Shown here: one piece after another, positions 27,261-34,094 of the stretch
How the letters are laid out: every line of letters begins with the position of its first letter
How positions within the stretch are numbered: the stretch's first letter is position 1
Source of the DNA: an uncultured Selenomonas sp.
Lineage (GTDB): Bacteria > Bacillota > Negativicutes > Selenomonadales > Selenomonadaceae
NCBI GenBank assembly: GCA_947167105.1
Contig: CAMVGU010000031.1
Coordinates: 1-34,094, forward strand
Direction of reading: 5' to 3'
Length of the DNA: 34,094 bases
The notes under the pieces: model-generated
Seen by the model: the letters and a program-made list of their open reading frames with translations, nothing else
What the model was told of the DNA's origin: nothing
Database searches by the model: none
Program-made: the position numbers and the translations under genes

Positions 27261-30200
27261 TTAGTAATGGTTTTCCTTGAAATTCTCCACCTGCTCCATT
27301 ACTTTCTTGAAAACCTCCGGGCTGTACCGAGGAGGATAGCCGTTTTTCACTAAGCAAATCTTAATGTCGAATTTCAGTTGATCACGGATATTCTGATTAT
27401 TGAGCCAATCTGCAAAGCTGGACTTCATATCTATGAGTTCCTTGATTTTCTTCGCCAGCTCCCTGCACCGTTCATTGATAACAATGCCGTCCTGCTCCAT
27501 GTCCTCGCCGTATTCAAAATTTGCCTCATCACGCTGTTGCATGAGAATATCATAAAATGCCTTTTCCTCAAAGGTCAGGTCTATCTTACGGAAACTCTCC
27601 CGGTCGGCCTGCATTTCCTTCATAATCTTCATGGCCTGCTCGGTAGCTTCGCGGATAATGTCTTCCGCCGCCCGTTCCTGTGTAGCTCCCGCCTCTTCCT
27701 CCGTGAGTTTCTTGCGCCGTTCATGGTACTTGCGAATGGTTTCTTCCAGCATTTCCTGGTATTTTCTGCCAGCGGCCAGATTAGTCTTTTTGTATTCGGC
27801 GATGCCCTTCCTCATCATCTTCACCAGCATTTCCAGCTTGGATGCAGGCATTTTGATTTCAGCCAGTGCCGCCGTGAACTCCGGCCCGAAAATATTCTCC
27901 TGTTCACCGTCAGCTAGAATACTTTCCACCTTGTTGTATTTCAAGGCTTCTTCCACCATCTTTTTCACATGTCGGTTCATCACATCTGTATCAATCTCTG
28001 TGGTGCCGCTCATCTTCCTCACAAAGCCAGCAATCGCACCAAAGCACTGAGCCAGGGCAGATTCTTCCTCCTCTAAGATGCCCGAGGGCTGGCAAATAGC
28101 AAAAGCCATCCGCATGCGCTTGGTCATGGTGAGAAAATACTTCTTGAAACTCACCCGGCTGTTTTTCTTGCCATCTTCGCTGACAATTTCCATCATTTGA
28201 TTCTTTGTAAAAACATACTCAGCCGCCTGAGAAAGTGCCCGATAGCGCTCCACTGGATCAGCCTTGGCATCAAGGAAGATACTAAGATCATAGCCAGAAA
28301 ACAATCTTTTGATTATTTCCAGATATTCCTTAAAAGCCAGCCTGGCCTGCTCCACATCATCATCCGTGGGAGCAACATTCTCTGTGCCGCCGTAGATTTT
28401 CAGCGCCTGACGCATCTCATCCCGTATGCCGATATAGTCAACCACCAAGCCAAAGCTCTTGCCCGGATATTTGCGGTTGACACGGCTGATGGTCTGCACA
28501 AGCTGATGACGCTCTAAGGGCTTGTCATTATAAAGATATGTAAGCGATGGCTCGTCAAAACCGGTAATCCACATATCCACCACTATCACCACACGGAAAT
28601 TGGACTTGTCCTGCTTAAAGATTTCCTCCAATTCCGTATTGCGCTGTTTATTCTTCGTGCCTCCCAAATACTTATACATATCCTCCTGATCATTACTGCC
28701 TACACTTGCCACCATAGCCATAAAGGGCACTTCCGGCAGGCCCAGCAGTTCTTCCTCTGGCAGTTTCGTCCCCTCTGGCACCTTGCGAGGTACAAACCAA
28801 TCAGGGTATTTCTCCTGAAAAATCTGCAAAAGTTCATAAGCAATAGGGCGAGCAGCGCAAGTAATCATGGCCTTCTGCACACGGTCAGGGTCACCGGCGC
28901 ACATTTTCTCATAATGATCGTGAATATCCACTGCCAGACGCTCTAACCGGGACTTCTCCCCCAAAATCACCTCCATGGAGCTCATGGCCTTCTTGCTGGC
29001 GGCTATATCGTCTGCCGTGGCACCTGATTCGGCGCACTGCTTGTAATAATCCTCAATAAGCTTGACCTTCGCATCGTCCAGCAAGACTTTGGCAATGCGG
29101 GGATGATATTTGATGGGCACGGTGATGCCATCTGCCACCGCCTGATCCATAGTGTAGCGGTCAACCTCTGCCCCAAATGTCTGATAGGTAGCGTCAATAG
29201 GTGTCCCGGTAAAGCCCACAAAGGTAGCATGAGGCAAGGCTTCCCGCAATACCTCAGCATATGGTTTGGAAAGCATAGCTTTCATATTCTCATTTTCGTC
29301 CTTGCCGAACTTGATGGCCTTGGCCCGCTCAATCTGAGTGCGATGGGCCTCATCGGAAAAGCAAATAATATTGCTGCGCTCTGAGAGCAATCCTATCTTA
29401 TCTTCTTTCCTATCACAGAATTTTTGAATGGTGCAGATAAAGAAGCCGCCACTTTCTCTGGCAGACAACTCCTCCCGCAGGGTCTTGCGGTCAGGCACTA
29501 CGCTGACTTCCCCCAGCCCCAGAAACTCCGAGCTTTTGGTAAAGAGCTTCGCCCCCTGCTTTTGCAGTTCGTCCCGGTCTACAATCATGATGATGGTAGG
29601 CGAACCAATAGCAGGTACATCCTCACAGCGCATGGAAAGCTGCCGTGCCAGAAATGCCATGGTATAAGTCTTGCCGCAGCCGGTGGCGCCAAAATAAGTG
29701 CCACCCTTCCCCGTGCCGGATGCCACCGACTTGACAATGCTTTCTTTCAAAAGCCGGGCGGCAAAGAACTGAGGATAACGGCAAACAATCTCGAACTCAT
29801 CTCTGTCATACTGGCTGTCCTGGAAGTAGATGTAATCCCGGAAAATTTCTAAAAAACGCTGGGGGCTGTATACGCCCTTGACCATAGCCAACAGTTCATC
29901 ATAGGGTGCCGTGGAAATCTTATCCTCACTATTCACCCGTCGCCACGCATAGAAATGCTCATAAGGTGTACGCACCGTACCTAGCCTGGTCTTCACGCCA
30001 TCAGAAATACAGGCCAGTGGGGCGTAATGCAAAAGTTGGGGAATATCCCGCCAATAGCGGATATTTATCTGTTCCCAGGCATCGTAGATAGTGGCATTGT
30101 CTCCGGCAGGGTTCTTCAGCTCCATTATGCACACAGGCAGCCCATTGATAAAGAGCAACACATCGGGACGGCGGTTCTGGCTCTGTCCGTTGTCCGTGTA

Positions 30201-30593
30201 TTCAACCGTAAACTGATTCACCACACGGAAGTTATTCTCCTGCCAGTTAGCAAAGTCAATCAGAGACACGGTGCAAGGTTCGCCCTTCTCCGTGAAAATA
30301 CGCACACCATCCACCATCCAGCCATAGAGCATATGCAGGGTGGCAAAATCAGTCTCTGCCCCGGCTAGGCGAACCTTGTCTGTCACCTGCCGGATATCCT
30401 CGATTGATAAGCGAGGGCTAACCTTACTGAGAAATGCTTCTAAATCGTCTATATACAGCACCTCACGCAGAGAAGCACGGGAAATTCTGTCCCCCGGCAT
30501 ATATGTCCACTGCTCCTTTTCTAGCAGTGATATCAGTGCATTTTCAAAGTCTGATTCGCAAAAGCGCCCGTTATAATTTTTTAGTCTTGCCAT
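27261..30593 (-). CDS. hsdR: Type I restriction enzyme, R (restriction/translocase) subunit
   Basis: The 1110-aa subunit has the PD-(D/E)xK nuclease at RRPDVLLFINGLPVCIMELK (D144, E158, K160), a superfamily-2 motor with Walker A GATGCGKTYT (about 300), DEAH in CFSDEAHRT (about 415), GFTGTPI, and motif VI-like QTISRVNRKYPGK, followed by a helical C-terminal domain. With HsdM and HsdS it cuts unmodified DNA after translocation. It is 10 bp downstream of hsdS. An ATG at 30593 begins MARLKNYNGRFCESDFE. The gene is intact. Confidence 0.95.
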   Translation of the reverse strand: MARLKNYNGRFCESDFENALISLLEKEQWTYMPGDRISRASLREVLYIDDLEAFLSKVSPRLSIEDIRQVTDKVRLAGAETDFATLHMLYGWMVDGVRIFTEKGEPCTVSLIDFANWQENNFRVVNQFTVEYTDNGQSQNRRPDVLLFINGLPVCIMELKNPAGDNATIYDAWEQINIRYWRDIPQLLHYAPLACISDGVKTRLGTVRTPYEHFYAWRRVNSEDKISTAPYDELLAMVKGVYSPQRFLEIFRDYIYFQDSQYDRDEFEIVCRYPQFFAARLLKESIVKSVASGTGKGGTYFGATGCGKTYTMAFLARQLSMRCEDVPAIGSPTIIMIVDRDELQKQGAKLFTKSSEFLGLGEVSVVPDRKTLREELSARESGGFFICTIQKFCDRKEDKIGLLSERSNIICFSDEAHRTQIERAKAIKFGKDENENMKAMLSKPYAEVLREALPHATFVGFTGTPIDATYQTFGAEVDRYTMDQAVADGITVPIKYHPRIAKVLLDDAKVKLIEDYYKQCAESGATADDIAASKKAMSSMEVILGEKSRLERLAVDIHDHYEKMCAGDPDRVQKAMITCAARPIAYELLQIFQEKYPDWFVPRKVPEGTKLPEEELLGLPEVPFMAMVASVGSNDQEDMYKYLGGTKNKQRNTELEEIFKQDKSNFRVVIVVDMWITGFDEPSLTYLYNDKPLERHQLVQTISRVNRKYPGKSFGLVVDYIGIRDEMRQALKIYGGTENVAPTDDDVEQARLAFKEYLEIIKRLFSGYDLSIFLDAKADPVERYRALSQAAEYVFTKNQMMEIVSEDGKKNSRVSFKKYFLTMTKRMRMAFAICQPSGILEEEESALAQCFGAIAGFVRKMSGTTEIDTDVMNRHVKKMVEEALKYNKVESILADGEQENIFGPEFTAALAEIKMPASKLEMLVKMMRKGIAEYKKTNLAAGRKYQEMLEETIRKYHERRKKLTEEEAGATQERAAEDIIREATEQAMKIMKEMQADRESFRKIDLTFEEKAFYDILMQQRDEANFEYGEDMEQDGIVINERCRELAKKIKELIDMKSSFADWLNNQNIRDQLKFDIKICLVKNGYPPRYSPEVFKKVMEQVENFKENHY

Positions 30594-30603
30594 TTATCTC
30601 ACC

Positions 30604-31717
30604 TCATTCCCCTGCCATTAGCGCTCCGCGCAGGAGCAGCGAACAGATGTTTTTCAGCTTTTTCTTTAGCTCCTCTGCTATGCGTTTACGCTCGATATAA
30701 CAACTATATATATCGGCAATAGCCTGCTGTATTTTGATGTCAGGTATGGGAATTTCTACTTTGCACAATTCGCTCCAATCAAAAGACTCACGTGCTGACC
30801 CCCAAGAATGAAACCGCGCATAGCGGTCAAATTCTGGACGGCTAAGAAACATCAGAAGATAGCTCGGATATAATTTTTCATATTCTGTTTCAAACACTGT
30901 ATAAATAGAAGAAACAAGATATGTTTCTGTCGTATCATTCAGTGCAAGTGAAATTTTATCTCCTCTACGTGATGTATCTGCCACATATACGAACTGATTT
31001 GGCTTGAGTTCTTTATAATTGTCTAACTTTACTCCCTGCATATTTGCCTTAGTATCAATCAATTTCTTTTCAGTGGAAATTCCTCTAACTTTGGATATAT
31101 CCAATGATTGCTCATTTCTATGATCAACTTCCATTATATACTTACCTAATTTAATTCCTACATATTTCTTTTTCAAATCATCAATAAACCCATCACAAGT
31201 AAGCTTTAAATCTTCCAAGCCGCTTTCATAAGTTACCAAATTCTCCTTTAGTCCATTATAGATATCAACTGCCTTCTGTTGATTTTCAAGTCGTGGTAGT
31301 TCTATTTCCATACCACATAATGTCTCCCATGAAAACACTTCCGTAGATGTTCCCCAAGAACGATAGCAAGCCTCTCTATCCCATTCCAGTCTATTAAAAT
31401 GCATAAATAGATATTCTGAGATAACGAATTTTTCAGCTTCCTTTTTTACTCGAAATCCAATATTATTCCAACTAATTATAAAGCTCGTATCTGAATCATT
31501 AAATCCAAAACCAATTTTTTTACCATGTGTCCTTGGATTATAAATAAACTCTTTTGGTCGTATAATTAGAAAATTATTCAAATCCGTGTTTTCTACATTT
31601 GCTTTTGTGGGAATCACTTCCTTGGTTATTGTCATTCCTCTGACATCTGCTACCGTGTACTCACCATTATCATTTATATCAGTACATTGCTCTATTAGCT
31701 CTCCCAGCCTATACTTT

Positions 31718-31731
<14 letters not shown>
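30604..31731 (-). CDS. hsdS: Type I restriction-modification specificity subunit
   Basis: The 375-aa protein begins at the ATG at 31731 (MGLNRKYRLGEL) with GAGGG 8 nt upstream; a TTG five codons earlier is in frame. It overlaps hsdM by 14 bp. It has two target recognition domains: TRD1 (about 25-155) with TVADVRGMTITKEVIPTKAN and SWGTSTEVFSWETL, and TRD2 (about 205-340) with DISKVRGISTEKKLIDTKAN and SWGSARESFDWSEL. Each ends in a conserved helix with heptad-like K/E pattern. The two TRDs are clearly related, unlike the usual case of dissimilar halves. The gene is strikingly A/T-rich compared with hsdR and hsdM. Confidence 0.93.
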
Positions 31732-33319
<1,588 letters not shown>

Positions 33320-33480
33320 GCTTGTCTCCTGTAGATATCATTATCCAGTAAGCAAAAAGCTGCCCAGCACGTTGCCAAGCAGCCAAGCATACCTTTAACT
33401 CTCAATTTCCCTGCCATGCCAACCGCTGCACTCAGCATCTTGCCAATAGAATCTCAGGTTCTCGCCCTACTCGTTATAGA
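33320..33480. other. Leader of the hsdM operon, no gene seen
   Basis: The stretch between hsdM and the promoter palindrome has no convincing frame, RNA gene or terminator. It is transcribed leftward as the hsdM 5' leader if the promoter at 33507-33534 is real. Confidence 0.4.
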
Positions 33481-33534
33481 TTGACATCGATCTCTATTAT
33501 GTATATATTATACATAAAGCCCCCAATAATTCAA
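33481..33534. promoter_or_regulatory. Overlapping divergent promoters sharing a palindrome (hsdM leftward, rightward toward tnpA)
   Basis: Leftward: TTGAAT (33534-33529), 16 bp, TATAAT (33512-33507), for hsdM. Rightward: TTGACA (33481-33486), 17 bp, TATATT (33504-33509). The perfect palindrome TTATGTATA-TAT-TATACATAA (33497-33517) covers both -10 boxes, so one dimeric protein could block both. No regulator gene is adjacent in the window. Confidence 0.55.
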
Positions 33535-33616
33535 GTACCGGCAATTTATCAGGCGCTTATTGTGAAAGCACCCAGTGAAAAAAATTCAAAGGAGAAATTT
33601 TAAGTGATTGATTTTA

Positions 33617-33645
33617 TAGACAAAAGTGTATATTAGTAATATAAT
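33617..33645 (+). promoter_or_regulatory. IS607-type tnpA promoter
   Basis: TAGACA (33617-33622), 17 bp, TATAAT (33640-33645), about 22 bp before the tnpA start. Repeated GTGTATAT (33627 and 33646) brackets the -10 region and may be part of the element's left end. Confidence 0.5.
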
Positions 33646-33667
33646 GTGTATATGGAGGATCAAAGCC

Positions 33668-34094
33668 ATGAACACATTAAATATTACTAATTACAAGCCT
33701 AAAGAGTTTGCCGAGCTTCTCAATGTCACTGTCAAGACGCTTCAACGCTGGGACAGAGAGAAAACGCTTGTAGCAAACAGAACCCCCACAAATCGAAGGT
33801 ATTATACTTACGACCAGTATCTACAGTTCAAAGGCATTGGTAAAGATGCTGATTCTCGAAAGATTGTCATTTATACTAGGGTATCCACTAGAAATCAGTC
33901 TGATGACCTTGAGAATCAAGTTGACTTTCTTCAGCAATATGTCAATGCCAAAGGGCTCATAGCTGATGACATTATTAGAGATTACGGAAGTGGCCTCAAC
34001 TATAACCGTAAAAAATGGAACCAGCTTTTGAGCGAAGTTATGGAAAACAAAATCAAAATGATTCTTGTATCACATAAAGATAGATTCGTCCGAT
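33668..34094 (+). mobile_element. tnpA: IS607-family serine transposase TnpA (partial, runs off the right edge)
   Basis: The gene starts at the ATG at 33668 after GGAGG and encodes at least 142 residues. The N-terminus is a MerR-like helix-turn-helix (NYKPKEFAELLNVTVKTLQRWD), followed by a linker (NRTPTNRRYYTYDQYLQFKG) and the start of a serine recombinase domain with the catalytic serine in IYTRVSTRNQSDD and LENQVDFLQQY. This domain order is diagnostic of IS607 transposases. The rest, and any tnpB partner on its right, lies outside the window. Confidence 0.9.

Overview
The window looks like chromosomal DNA of a Negativicutes bacterium, most likely near Selenomonas/Mitsuokella. This is inferred from the mix of Firmicutes-type ribosome binding sites and promoters with genes such as an ATP-dependent PEP carboxykinase, an ilvN-ilvC-leuC-leuD-leuB order, pilT/pilC, and a truncated gene whose conserved core resembles the CDP-glycerol/teichoic-acid transferase-like proteins I associate with Selenomonadaceae. 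No rRNA, tRNA or CRISPR array was seen.

Left accessory region (1-3350): the start of one gene leaves the left edge, and a broken paralogue of it follows. Between them is an eight-copy, roughly 10-bp-phased TGCAYCC array. Next comes a TnpB-like zinc-ribbon protein in which all three RuvC catalytic acids appear to be replaced (H, T and S in place of D, E and D). Directly downstream on its strand is a run of five stem-loops where a TnpB guide RNA (omega/reRNA) would lie. Its upstream region carries two copies of a perfect palindrome, paired 12-mer repeats and a long hairpin. This is the strongest candidate for an unusual system: a nuclease-dead, RNA-guided, TldR-like regulator.

Core region (3350-24550): a leftward branched-chain amino acid cluster (ilvN, ilvC, leuC, leuD, leuB) has two good promoters and a possible 15-codon leader ORF coupled to ilvN. 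On the plus strand are a soluble FIST-domain chemoreceptor, an AraC-type regulator and a TSUP (TauE/SafE) transporter. Then come recG, pckA, a DEDDh exonuclease, a TIGR04076-type small protein, a YfdC-like formate/nitrite-transporter-family protein, thrC (TTG start), ybaK, glutamine-dependent nadE (GTG start), and a pilC-pilT pair for type IV pili. ybaK and nadE are divergent and share a small palindromic promoter region.

Defence region (24700-33320), all leftward: hsdM, hsdS and hsdR form a complete type I restriction-modification operon. They are followed by a two-gene unit with a 4-bp overlap, encoding a DUF4297/Cap4-like nuclease candidate and an SMC/Rad50-like ATPase. hsdS and the two-gene unit are visibly more A+T-rich than the core genes, which suggests transfer. 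At the right edge an IS607-type serine transposase gene starts in the opposite direction. Its upstream region and the hsdM promoter share a palindrome that overlaps both -10 boxes.
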